Assembly (NCBI GenBank): GCA_963744915.1
Contig: CAVUUY010000005.1
Coordinates: forward strand, 1 to 64,000
Source: DATAFF01 sp963744915
GTDB taxonomy: Bacteria; Pseudomonadota; Alphaproteobacteria; Rhizobiales; Aestuariivirgaceae
Length of the DNA: 64,000 nt
Reading direction: 5' to 3'
The notes beneath the pieces are model-generated. The model had not been told where the DNA came from, did not search any database, and saw nothing but the letters and a program-made list of their open reading frames with translations. The position numbers and the translations under genes were made by a program. Shown here piece by piece: positions 9,800-17,998 of this stretch (the stretch's first letter is position 1; every line of letters starts with the position of its first letter).

Positions 9800-11393
9800 G
9801 TGAGACCTCCGTTAACGTCGACCTCTGGATCAGGCTCATCACGCCTTCCAAGCTTCCCATCCGGTAGCACTCCAGTGAGAAGTCATTCACCTCGCGAATT
9901 CGGATCTGGTTCGGCCATTTCGCGGCGCCAGGAAGCACATAGTAGTCGAGTACACCATCGTTCTGATGGTTCATTCTGACAACCACCATGAGGTCCCAGG
10001 CGAAGCCCTTGTCGAACACGATGTTCCAGCGATGTCCACCAGCGTCACTGTTGAAGCAACGCGAGGCCGTAATGAGGAGCGTGAGCTCGTCATTTATTGC
10101 TAGACGGTAACGCAGCAGATCTTTTTCAACGGCTGCACCGAGCGCCTCGGCAGCTGTCGCAATCCAATTGAAAATATTCAATCGAGCGCTGCGGCGGTAT
10201 TTCGTGAAGTCGAGAAATCGATAGTCTTTGTCGGGAACATGCCCGACGCGTTTGTATGCCTCGAGCAAGCCACCAAACCGCTGCTTGTAGCCATAACCTG
10301 TCATCGGTCCGTTGGATTCGGAGATGGTCTTGGCGGTCAGGTAACCCTTTTCATGCAGCACCTTGCTCAACTGTTCAAGCAGGTAATCGTCCCTTCGACG
10401 CTGCTTTCGCAGTGCAAACACCTCCTGGGCGGCCTCAAACACTTTGACATCCACCAGGGGCGTAAAGGCTGAATCGGAGCGAATCCAGGTGCCCGGGTCG
10501 TTTGCAACTCGCTTCGATTTGAGCTTCATCGAAACCCTATTCCAGACATTCCGTCCGATGTATTTCTCGTTTGTGAGAATCTCTACGATAGCGTTGCGGG
10601 TCCAGGGCCGGCCCAGATGCGTGATCACTTGGTTCCTGTTCAGCTTGGATGCGATCTCTCGTTCGCTCATTCCTTTTACAAACCAGCGAAATATCTGATT
10701 GATCGTTCTGACTTCGGATGCAGAACCCGGAACAAGGATGATCCGATCAGTGACAATATTTTTGATCTGGCCTCGTGCTAAGAGCAGTTTCGGCGTCCCT
10801 GCCGGGTCGACCAGGAGCCGGCGAAAGCCATAGCCCGGGGGGCCTCCCTGTCGGTACCCGAGCTTTACCAGTCGACGCTGCCCCGCGAACACCTTGGCCG
10901 AGAGTTCACGACTATACTCGCCAGCCATCAGTCGCTTGACGTTTTTTACAATCGCTGAAACCGGGCTACCATCATTTTCAAACGGCTCGGTGCAGTAGCG
11001 AATGCTGATCCCGGCGCGCTTGCAGATATGTTCGTAGTAGGCACTTTCGTCTGTGTCCTGAAATCGGCCCCAACGGCTTACATCGTAAACGAGCACTGCC
11101 TCGAAACTGCACACGCCGCTTTCCACATCGGAAATTAGGGATCGCAGTGCCGTTCGGCCGGCCAATTTGAGGCCGCTCTTTCCCTCGTCCGCGTACACAG
11201 CAACAACCTGATAACCACGCCTTTCTGCGTAGCGTGCGATGGCATCCGACTGATTGGCAGTGGAGAAGCGTTGGTGGTCCGTGGACATGCGGACGTAAGC
11301 AGCGGCCGGGATGATGCGCTGTTGGCTCTGAGACAATCGATCCTTGGAACTTTCGTCCTGTAATACCACCGAGTACCTCTTGGGCTGCGGCAA
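9783..11393 (-). CDS. Large serine recombinase
   Basis: A 536-residue site-specific recombinase. The resolvase domain begins at AAAYVRMSTDHQ, whose Ser is the expected nucleophile, and includes YDVSRWGRFQDTDESAYYE. The Recombinase domain follows (GYRQGGPPGYGFRRLLVD and REIASKLNRN), with NEKYIGRNVWNRV typical of the family, and a long C-terminal region. It probably starts at a TTG (11,393), 25 bases from the divergent gene at 11,418, so promoters overlap. It heads the operon with two ParB-like genes. Unlike many family members I do not see a clear Cys4 zinc ribbon. Confidence 0.9.
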   Translation of the reverse strand: MPQPKRYSVVLQDESSKDRLSQSQQRIIPAAAYVRMSTDHQRFSTANQSDAIARYAERRGYQVVAVYADEGKSGLKLAGRTALRSLISDVESGVCSFEAVLVYDVSRWGRFQDTDESAYYEHICKRAGISIRYCTEPFENDGSPVSAIVKNVKRLMAGEYSRELSAKVFAGQRRLVKLGYRQGGPPGYGFRRLLVDPAGTPKLLLARGQIKNIVTDRIILVPGSASEVRTINQIFRWFVKGMSEREIASKLNRNQVITHLGRPWTRNAIVEILTNEKYIGRNVWNRVSMKLKSKRVANDPGTWIRSDSAFTPLVDVKVFEAAQEVFALRKQRRRDDYLLEQLSKVLHEKGYLTAKTISESNGPMTGYGYKQRFGGLLEAYKRVGHVPDKDYRFLDFTKYRRSARLNIFNWIATAAEALGAAVEKDLLRYRLAINDELTLLITASRCFNSDAGGHRWNIVFDKGFAWDLMVVVRMNHQNDGVLDYYVLPGAAKWPNQIRIREVNDFSLECYRMGSLEGVMSLIQRSTLTEVSHERSS

Positions 11394-11417
11394 CTTTATC
11401 CGACGCAGGAGAGGTCA

Positions 11418-11783
11418 ATGTCACAGGAAACGGGCAATTCCTTTCTCGATATGGGCAGAATCGTTCAACACCCACGGGCACCCGGAGCGGATGCCTATGC
11501 AGCAATGATTGCCGCCGCCTTGCGGAAGGAACTACGTTCGACTCGCCGGGTTATTAAAACTGCGATGCGATGGACGGGTGCGAGTGAAAGGACCGTGAAG
11601 CTTTGGCTTGCCGGCCAGGTTGGGCCAAATGGGCAGCATCTCATTGGGCTGATCCGCAACTCGGATGACGTCTTTGACGGTCTACTGGCCCTCACCCACC
11701 GACGTAGCGGCTCATCCTCTGATAAGGTGAGGAAAAGGCTACTGATTATCGCCCGATTGACCCAACAAATCCTGGACGCTTGA
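11418..11783 (+). CDS. Small HTH-like protein divergent from recombinase
   Basis: 121 residues, start supported by AGGAGAGG. The centre (RRVIKTAMRWTGASERTVKLW) reads like a helix-turn-helix (tandem helices with the GASERTVKLWL recognition stretch). It faces away from the recombinase operon over a 25-base gap and is therefore a candidate repressor of that operon. I recognise it only as a hypothetical rhizobial protein type; function is inferred from position. Confidence 0.65.
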   Translation: MSQETGNSFLDMGRIVQHPRAPGADAYAAMIAAALRKELRSTRRVIKTAMRWTGASERTVKLWLAGQVGPNGQHLIGLIRNSDDVFDGLLALTHRRSGSSSDKVRKRLLIIARLTQQILDA

Positions 11784-11969
11784 TGGATTGCAGGAGCCGT
11801 CACGGGAAGTTCATTGTCGCCCTTCTACGGATCATCTATAGACGGAGCGGGTCCCGGTTTTCCGGGTCTCCATCCAAGAACTGGCGCCGTCTCACAGCAC
11901 TGCGAGCGGCGCTTTTTTGTGACCGCCTCGTGGCTTGGCGTGACTCCTTGGGTTCAGGCGAGTTCATCC

Positions 11970-12209
11970 ATGCCGAAATCACCAGATCAAATCGCTGAGA
12001 AAATCGACTTCGCTGCCGAGGAAGTCGCGGAAGCGGCGGCTGACCGGCGGGAGTTTATGCTGGAGGAGATCGCGAAGTCTTTGACGCGCAAATTGCTGCA
12101 GGACACCCGGCGAATGGACGTCCATGAAATCTCCGAGCGGGTGACGCGTTTCGTGAAGGCTGTTCGTCAGCGGGTGGAGGAGTTACATGGGTCACGCAAT
12201 ACGAGGTGA
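11970..12209 (+). CDS. Small conserved protein, paralogue of 28,140-28,349
   Basis: 79 residues starting MPKSPDQIAEKIDF, highly charged and predicted helical, with EEIAKSLTRKLLQDTRRM and EISERVTRFVKAVRQR. It aligns without gaps from its first residue with the 69-residue protein at 28,140 (MALAPDKIPENIEF), which sets the start at 11,970 instead of the upstream in-frame codon at 11,814. Function unknown. The region 11,784-11,969 holds no other gene. Confidence 0.6.
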   Translation: MPKSPDQIAEKIDFAAEEVAEAAADRREFMLEEIAKSLTRKLLQDTRRMDVHEISERVTRFVKAVRQRVEELHGSRNTR

Positions 12210-12299
12210 TGGATTTTAGGTATGTGGCCATGTCAACCCGCTTTCGGACAGCGGGGGGCTGTGGGCACCGTGAACCAGGGCGGCCGATAGGAGATAGTG

Positions 12300-12995
12300 A
12301 TGCGTAAGGAATCGGCGTTCCTCTTTGACCTCGACGGGACACTCGTCGACAGCGTCTACCAGCACGTCCTTGCATGGAAAGAGGCGCTCGATAACGAGGG
12401 TATCGAGCTTGCCGTTTGGCGAATTCATCGGAAAATCGGAATGAGCGGTGGACTATTCATGAACCAACTGCTGCGAGAAACAGGTCTCGACATCAGTGCA
12501 GACCGGGTCGAGCGATTGCGCCAGGCTCACGCTGCTGCATACCGGAAATTTGCAAAGCACGTCAAACCGCTGGCCGGCGCATCGGAGTTGCTATCCTGGC
12601 TTTCAGATGCAGGTATTCCCTGGACAATTGCCACGAGCGGTCGCATGGAAACTGCTGCAGTCAATCTCGCAGCACTTGCGATCGATCCCGTCAAGACGGT
12701 TGTTGTGACAAGGGATCAGGTGAAATATGCCAAGCCGGATCCCGATTTGTTCCTGGCTGCCGCAGATCGCCTTGCTACTCCGATCGAGAATTCGATGGTG
12801 GTTGGGGACAGCATTTGGGACATGCTGGCAGCAATGCGTTGTCGAGCGTTAGGAGTGGGCTTGTTGAGCGGGGGTTATGGGCTCGCCGAGCTTCAGGAGG
12901 CCGGCGCCTTCCGCGTTTTTGAAGATCCAGCAGATTTGTTGCTCCATTTGGACGAGGTTGCGCACGCCGGTGAGAAGTCGCCTGCTGGTCATTAA
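12300..12995 (+). CDS. HAD-superfamily hydrolase (phosphoglycolate phosphatase / beta-phosphoglucomutase type)
   Basis: 231 residues with all four HAD motifs: FDLDGTLVDS (nucleophile Asp and acid Asp), ATSGR, the Lys in KYAKPDPD, and VVGDSIWDM for the metal. A helical cap lies between motifs I and II. TAGGAG just upstream supports the ATG at 12,300 over the GTG at 12,297. The substrate is probably a small phosphorylated sugar or phosphoglycolate. It has no operon partner. Confidence 0.85.
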   Translation: MRKESAFLFDLDGTLVDSVYQHVLAWKEALDNEGIELAVWRIHRKIGMSGGLFMNQLLRETGLDISADRVERLRQAHAAAYRKFAKHVKPLAGASELLSWLSDAGIPWTIATSGRMETAAVNLAALAIDPVKTVVVTRDQVKYAKPDPDLFLAAADRLATPIENSMVVGDSIWDMLAAMRCRALGVGLLSGGYGLAELQEAGAFRVFEDPADLLLHLDEVAHAGEKSPAGH

Positions 12996-13302
12996 CGCCG
13001 ATCTCTGCATATGGCGCCGGATGTCCGCGAGGTCTGCGGGAACTGTTCCTGAGGGCCTTGAACATATACGCTCGACTGATACCGTGCTGGCTGGCACTCG
13101 CACTTGCGCGGTAAAGCCTCGCTACCTGAACAGCCTGGAATAGAAGCAGATACGAGAACTCCTAAGTCGTCGCCGGTGAGCTTGGCGTCGCCAGAGGAGG
13201 AAGGGAGAGGCGGCAACTCAATGCTGCCTCTCTCCGTTGTAGGGCTACAGCATCTTAGATGACGGAAGGAATACCCCTGCTGTTCTCGACAAGCCGCAGC
13301 GC
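12996..13302. other. Gap with one hairpin
   Basis: No gene is visible. The only structure is an imperfect hairpin at about 13,204-13,235 (GGAGAGGCGGC pairing with GCTGCCTCTCTCC, with a small bulge), which could terminate transcription from the HAD gene; no T-run follows. Confidence 0.4.
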
Positions 13303-14055
13303 TTGCTCGGCGTGTCGGCAGGCACGCCTGTCCTCTCCATCGCAGCGGAGAGTGGCCGGGTGATGGGCGTCGATACCGTGGACGCGCGTATCAAAGCGGA
13401 TCGCGTCGTCCTTACCGCCGGCTTGTGGTCGCGCGCGCTGCTCCTGCCCCTGGGCATTCACCTCGCCCAATGGGCCTGCGAGCATTTCTACATCTTGGCG
13501 GACGTGGCTCCGAGGCTGCGCCGCGAGACACCATCTTTCGTGTCTCCCGATGATCTCATCTACGGCCGCGAAGAAGTGGGAAACCTCCTCCTCGGCTGCT
13601 TCGACGAACGTGCCAAGACCATTGATCCCGAGGCCCTACCGGAGCCCTTCACATTTACGCTGCTTCCACCGGACTGGGACAAGATAGCGCCTTATGTGGA
13701 GCGTGCGATCGAACTCTTCCCGGTCCTTGGCACCGCCCCGGTCCATCGTTTCGTCAACGGCCCCGAGAGCTTCACGCCCGACGGCCTGCCTCTGATCGGA
13801 CGGGTCCCAGGTTGCGATGGCCTCATCGTCGCGACCGCCATGAATTCGACCGGCGTCACTTGGTCGGCGCTCGCGGGTTCGCTCGTTGCTTCCTCTGTGG
13901 CGGAGAGGGAACCCCAGTTTCCCGCCGAACCTTATGCTCCAGGCCGCTTCGGCGACCGCGCCGCCGACCTCGGCTGGTTGAAAGGAGCAATCTCAGTCAT
14001 CGTCTCCTCGGGCTACCGCACGGCGGCGATCGGCTCCGAAGCGCACGAGGCGTAA
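13303..14055 (+). pseudogene. FAD-dependent oxidoreductase (DAO family), N-terminal truncation
   Basis: About 250 residues that match only the C-terminal half of a DAO-fold enzyme of the sarcosine or dimethylglycine dehydrogenase type: VVLTAGLWSRALLLPLGI, a substrate domain, then PDGLPLIGRVPGCDGLIVAT. The FAD-binding GxGxxG N terminus is absent and the frame opens abruptly near 13,290, so this is a remnant. Its 3' end is followed within 20 bases by the dispersed repeat at 14,074, suggesting that the rearrangement was repeat-linked. Confidence 0.75.
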
Positions 14056-14073
14056 TTCGGTATCGAACTGAGC

Positions 14074-14171
14074 ACCGGTACCTTTCATGATCAATGCAGG
14101 GGCGGGGAATCGTTCGGTACATGATTCCGGTACCACTACTTCCCACGGTAATGCCGGGCGAGGGGCTAGAT
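14074..14171. repeat. Dispersed repeat, copy 2
   Basis: Two half-units in tandem: ACCGGTACCTTTCATGATC with a G-rich tail, then CGGTACATGATTCCGGTACC with CTACTTCCCACGG and GCCGGGCGAGGGGCTAGAT. The same half-units occur at 1-50 and 34,297-34,388. Identity of the element is unknown. Confidence 0.5.
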
Positions 14172-14280
14172 AATTGATGGAAGCGGGACAAGTACCGCCA
14201 GAAGCGCAACTGGAACTCAGCCCGCTGCTATCACGGGCAAAGGCATCGAAAAATGTCAGAGATATCGTCGGGCACACGGT

Positions 14281-14544
14281 TTGGATGTCCGGAAGAAAGC
14301 CGGGGGCAATAAGGCCGCTGGGAATTTCAGCTCGGGGGCCATTAGGCTGAGAGGAACGAAAGAAACCGAACCGGAATTCACGGCCGACGACCTGCTGCGC
14401 ACAGCTGCGGAAATTGACGATCTCTCTCACGCGTTTGCTGAGGCAGCTGCATCACACGACCTCTTGCCTGGCGACATCGATAGGAGTGAGGTAATGAGAA
14501 TTGTAACCTCAGCCAGCGGTGCTGAGGAGGCGTCCCAGCCGTAG
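14281..14544 (+). CDS. Small hypothetical protein (doubtful)
   Basis: An 87-residue frame whose C-terminal half is acidic and helical (TAAEIDDLSHAFAEAAASHD). There is no recognisable domain and no clear ribosome site. It overlaps the oppositely oriented small gene at 14,427-14,615; only one of the two is likely to be real. Confidence 0.25.
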   Translation: MDVRKKAGGNKAAGNFSSGAIRLRGTKETEPEFTADDLLRTAAEIDDLSHAFAEAAASHDLLPGDIDRSEVMRIVTSASGAEEASQP

Positions 14545-14615
14545 GTTTGCTCCTCCCATTCTCGGAAAGCTTCGATCATCTTGTCTGTGACCTGGTTTTG
14601 CCTCTGCTTAGGCAT
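14427..14615 (-). CDS. Small hypothetical protein
   Basis: 62 residues starting MPKQRQNQVTDKM, with FREWEEQTYGWDA in the middle. GGAGAA lies about 8 bases upstream of this ATG, which favours it over the longer frame starting at 14,699 and over the overlapping forward frame. No domain recognised. Confidence 0.35.
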   Translation of the reverse strand: MPKQRQNQVTDKMIEAFREWEEQTYGWDASSAPLAEVTILITSLLSMSPGKRSCDAAASANA

Positions 14616-15381
14616 TTTTCGTTCTCCGCCAGAGCGCGCGTGCGCATACTTTTCATCCGCAGCCTCGGCCAATTGCTCCCAACGCGCTGGAACGCTCAAT
14701 CGTGTTGGCGGCTACGGGCCACATCGTCCTCGCGTGCTGGCGCGTCAAACGAATGCAAAGAAGGGCAGGATGCACCACGATGCCAACCATGCCGAAGGCG
14801 GCGACGTCATCGATGAACAGGACGGGGCATTCGGGTCGACGACCAGCGGCTCGGCAGTGGTGATCTCAGTCCTTGTCATCGGCTGTTCATCCCGCGAAGT
14901 TTCCTGTGATTCACGCCTATTTCCTCGTATTTTATGGATTGGCCTCGTCACCTCTCCGCCACCTGAAGACCATCACCAGTCGTGACGGGTTGTCACTCTT
15001 GGCCTGAGCTATACGTTCTCGGCTCTGCTCCGAGCCATCATCAAACAGGCAGATGGGCGTGCCTTGAGGGCTAACCGGCTTCCTTCTCGAGGTGCTCAAG
15101 TCGATCGTTTAGGCTGCGCTGACGTGCTCGGTCTGGCAACATCACAGGACAAAAATGTAGCATCGACCTGGGTGAACTACTCGCACAGCCTCGAATAGCG
15201 GACCATACCAATAGAGTTCCCATCGACGGCGTGCCGCGAGGAAAAACGCTTGCCGGTCACGCAATCGGAAATGAGGTGGTGTTGGTGCAGGCCATGAACA
15301 AGGACTGCGTCCTACGTTTCAAGCGCAAGGGAAGCGTGGTTGCCGTCGCTCGATTTTCCGGGACCGGGATGCCGATCACAT
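14616..15381. other. Gap of about 765 bases, probable gene debris
   Basis: I find no supportable gene. Near 15,230-15,350 the forward frame reads VPRGKTLAGHAIGNEVVLVQ, faintly like the start of a Rieske-type domain, but the CxH...CxxH ligands are absent, so at most it is a decayed fragment. Confidence 0.35.
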
Positions 15382-15825
15382 TCAATCGGCGCCAGGATCG
15401 CCAACGAGGCCAGCCGCTTGAATTCCGGCAAGAACCACCTGCTCGTCATTGTCGGAAGAGTCGCCCGAGGCGCCGACTGCCCCAATCAAAAGCCCTTCCT
15501 TGCTTTTCAGGAGGACACCACCAGGAACAGGCACCAGCGCTCCTCCCGTGACGTGGCTTGCAGCGGCGATAAAGTGGGGTTGTTCCTTGGCGCGCTTTCG
15601 AATTGATCGCGAGCCGGTTCCGAGCGCCAGCGCTCCATACGCCTTGCCATGGGCAACTTCGTAGCGCCGCAGGGAGGTTCCGTCTTCGGATGCGGCGAGT
15701 TTTACTGCACCTCGGACGTCAAGCACGACGATGACAAGCGGCTTCAGCTTGAGATTGCGAGCATGCGCTATCGTTTCAGCAATAATGGTTTGCGCGACTG
15801 ATAGTGTAAGTCCCGACACGAACAT
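15382..15825 (-). CDS. GlcG/HbpS-family (DUF336) protein
   Basis: 147 residues. Members of this family occur beside glycolate and other catabolic operons, and some bind heme. Visible hallmarks are the N-terminal helix with LSVAQTIIAETIAHARNLKLKP split by LVIVVLDVRG, then GGALVPVPGGVLL and LIGAVGASGDSSDNDEQV. It ends the short reverse unit beginning with the GntR regulator: the two genes abut (15,825/15,826). The enzyme role, if any, is unknown. Confidence 0.85.
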   Translation of the reverse strand: MFVSGLTLSVAQTIIAETIAHARNLKLKPLVIVVLDVRGAVKLAASEDGTSLRRYEVAHGKAYGALALGTGSRSIRKRAKEQPHFIAAASHVTGGALVPVPGGVLLKSKEGLLIGAVGASGDSSDNDEQVVLAGIQAAGLVGDPGAD

Positions 15826-16524
15826 CTATTTTCTTGGATGGCCCATGAGCCATGCCTTCACGGTCCACAATTTGTTGGCGAGATGCCTTTTCAGTATCGC
15901 AGCCAGCTCAGGGCCGTCGCGCGCCTGCAGTGCCTTCAACATCATCTCATGTTCGACCACCGCCTCATGCCAACGGTCGTCGGACATATTCGCGACATAA
16001 CGCGCCGTCAGCAGCCGACCTGCCAGTGCCCGATAAACGGACTTCAAGGTTTCGTTGTGGCTCGCCTCCAGGATTGCCTGGTGGATAGCCTGATTGATCT
16101 TGAAGTACGGTTGGAGTTCTCGGCGGCGCCAATGCTCGACCATCTTCCGATGAAGCGAAGTAATTGCCGCGATCTCCTGATCGGTGATGCGGCTGCAGGC
16201 AATCTCGCCCGCCAGTGACTCGAGCGCACCCATCACTGGAAAGACTTCTTCGAGCTCCGGGACGCTCAGCGAAGCGACGGTGGCGCCGCGATGGGGCTGC
16301 AACGTCACAATGCCTTCCGAAGCGAGCACCTTCAGTGCCTCCCTGAGCGGGGTACGGGAAACGGCAAAGCGCTTGCAGAGGACCATCTCTTGAATTTTCT
16401 CGCCGGGGGCGAGCGCCCCGGAGGCAATCAACCCGCGCAATCTTTCGACGAGTTCGTCATGCAGCGATCGTCTTGCGATCGCCTCCGACGATGATGCGCG
16501 GGGGTCCAAGACTTCTTGGGTCAT
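15826..16524 (-). CDS. GntR-family (FCD domain) transcriptional regulator
   Basis: 232 residues. Winged helix at about 20-85 (LRGLIASGALAPGEKIQE, SRTPLREALKVLASEGIV, HRGATVAS) and an FCD helical domain after it with metal-type His positions (HRKMVEHW, INQAIHQAILEASHN, VVEHEMMLKAL). It is divergent from the aminotransferase at 16,637, with a palindrome between them, and so probably controls the catabolic cluster 16.6-24.9 kb and itself. Confidence 0.9.
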   Translation of the reverse strand: MTQEVLDPRASSSEAIARRSLHDELVERLRGLIASGALAPGEKIQEMVLCKRFAVSRTPLREALKVLASEGIVTLQPHRGATVASLSVPELEEVFPVMGALESLAGEIACSRITDQEIAAITSLHRKMVEHWRRRELQPYFKINQAIHQAILEASHNETLKSVYRALAGRLLTARYVANMSDDRWHEAVVEHEMMLKALQARDGPELAAILKRHLANKLWTVKAWLMGHPRK

Positions 16525-16601
16525 TGCGTGCGTGTCCTCAGTGCGCGCCTTGCCGAGCTACTTAGTTCATTCGAGACGAAACGCGAAGCGAAGTCGCTTC
16601 C

Positions 16602-16625
16602 TTGACTCTCGTAATGCATAATGCA
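16602..16625 (+). promoter_or_regulatory. Promoter and palindromic operator for the aminotransferase cluster
   Basis: TTGACT at 16,602-16,607 is a good -35 box. The palindrome TGCAT-A-ATGCA at 16,615-16,625 sits between it and the start at 16,637, where a repressor would block polymerase. The likely binder is the divergent GntR protein. The -10 box is weak (CAAAAT). Confidence 0.5.
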
Positions 16626-16636
16626 AAATTCAAGTC

Positions 16637-17872
16637 ATGAATTCAACGTTGCAACGTCAACTGTCATCGGCGACGCCGGGCGAACGGGGTCGAATTGCGG
16701 GTAGACATTTTCTGCAAATCCCCGGCCCTACCAATGTTCCGGACCGAATTCTTCAAGCGATCAGCTCTCCGACGATCGACCATCGCAGCCCGGCTTTCGG
16801 CGATTTGGGTCAGCGTGCGATTCAGGGTTTGAAGTGGCTGCTGCGGTGTTCGGGGCCGGTCGTGATCTATCCGGCGTCCGGAACTGGTGCCTGGGAAGCC
16901 GCCCTCGTGAACACTCTGTCGCCTGGCGAGGCGGTTCTCATGTGCGAGACCGGTCACTTCGCGAACCTCTGGCGGGCCATGGCGGTGCGCCTCGGACTGA
17001 AGCCGATCATGCTGGGCGGCGACTGGAGAATGGGCATTGATGCAAGCAAGGTCGCCGAGCGGTTGAGACAAGATGCGGCCGGCGACATCAAGGCCATCTC
17101 CATCGTCCACAACGAGACCTCGACCGGCTGCGCTTCGCGGATCGACGAGGTTCGCCGGGCAATGGACGAGGCCAGGCATCCAGCACTTCTGATGGTGGAT
17201 ACGATCTCCTCCTTGGGATCCATGGATTTTCGCCACGACGAATGGGGTGTTGATGTCACGGTTGGCTGCTCTCAGAAAGGCTTGATGCTGCCGCCGGGGC
17301 TTTCCTTCAACGCGGTTAGCGACAAGGCTCTTGCAGCTTCGAAATCAGCTCGGTTGCCGCGGTCATATTGGGCCTGGGACGAGATGATCAAGGTGAACGT
17401 CACTGGCTATTTTCCCTACACGCCGTCGACCAATCTGCTTTATGGGTTGATCGAGGCCATCGAGATGCTTCGCGAAGAGGGTCTGCCGGCGGTGTTCGCG
17501 CGCCATAGACGTCACGCATCGGCGACGCGTTGCGCCGTTGCGGCATGGGGGCTCGAGGTCTTTTGCAACGACCCTCGCCAATATTCGGACTCCTTGACAG
17601 CGGTGTTGATGCCCGAAGGGCACAGCGCCGATGAGTTTCGCAGGGTTGTTCGGGAGAAGTTTGATTTGTCCCTGGGCAACGGTCTCTCGAAATTGACGGA
17701 TCGCGTGTTCCGCATCGGACATCTAGGCGATTTCAACGACCTGATGCTCGCCGGAACTCTGGCCGGCGTCGAAATGGGTCTGGCGCTGGCGTCCGTCCCA
17801 CACAGCACGGGAGGTGTGCAGGCTGCGCTTGATGATCTGAAATCCGCCGAGCTTCGCTTGCCGGTTCCCTGA
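16637..17872 (+). CDS. Class V aminotransferase (alanine/serine-glyoxylate or ureidoglycine-glyoxylate type)
   Basis: 411 residues, a cytosolic PLP enzyme transferring an amino group to or from glyoxylate or pyruvate. The N terminus FLQIPGPTNVPDRILQAISS is characteristic of the AGXT group; PASGTGAWEAAL binds the PLP phosphate, HNETSTG lies in the core, and the PLP Lys is in GCSQKGLMLPPGL. It opens an all-forward cluster with an amidase, a polysaccharide-deacetylase-fold hydrolase and an ABC importer. Homologues include PucG, (S)-ureidoglycine-glyoxylate aminotransferase, which would suit a ureide pathway, but serine-glyoxylate activity cannot be excluded. Confidence 0.88.
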   Translation: MNSTLQRQLSSATPGERGRIAGRHFLQIPGPTNVPDRILQAISSPTIDHRSPAFGDLGQRAIQGLKWLLRCSGPVVIYPASGTGAWEAALVNTLSPGEAVLMCETGHFANLWRAMAVRLGLKPIMLGGDWRMGIDASKVAERLRQDAAGDIKAISIVHNETSTGCASRIDEVRRAMDEARHPALLMVDTISSLGSMDFRHDEWGVDVTVGCSQKGLMLPPGLSFNAVSDKALAASKSARLPRSYWAWDEMIKVNVTGYFPYTPSTNLLYGLIEAIEMLREEGLPAVFARHRRHASATRCAVAAWGLEVFCNDPRQYSDSLTAVLMPEGHSADEFRRVVREKFDLSLGNGLSKLTDRVFRIGHLGDFNDLMLAGTLAGVEMGLALASVPHSTGGVQAALDDLKSAELRLPVP

Positions 17873-17998
17873 TTTTGGGCCAGCTCATGGTTCCAACCGG
17901 CTAGTTCAGGAAAGCCACATCGAGCGCGACTAGAAAAGGTCTTGAATTGCAGTTGCCAGCACTAATGCGCTGCGTGCAGCGGAGGCACTGGGTAACCG

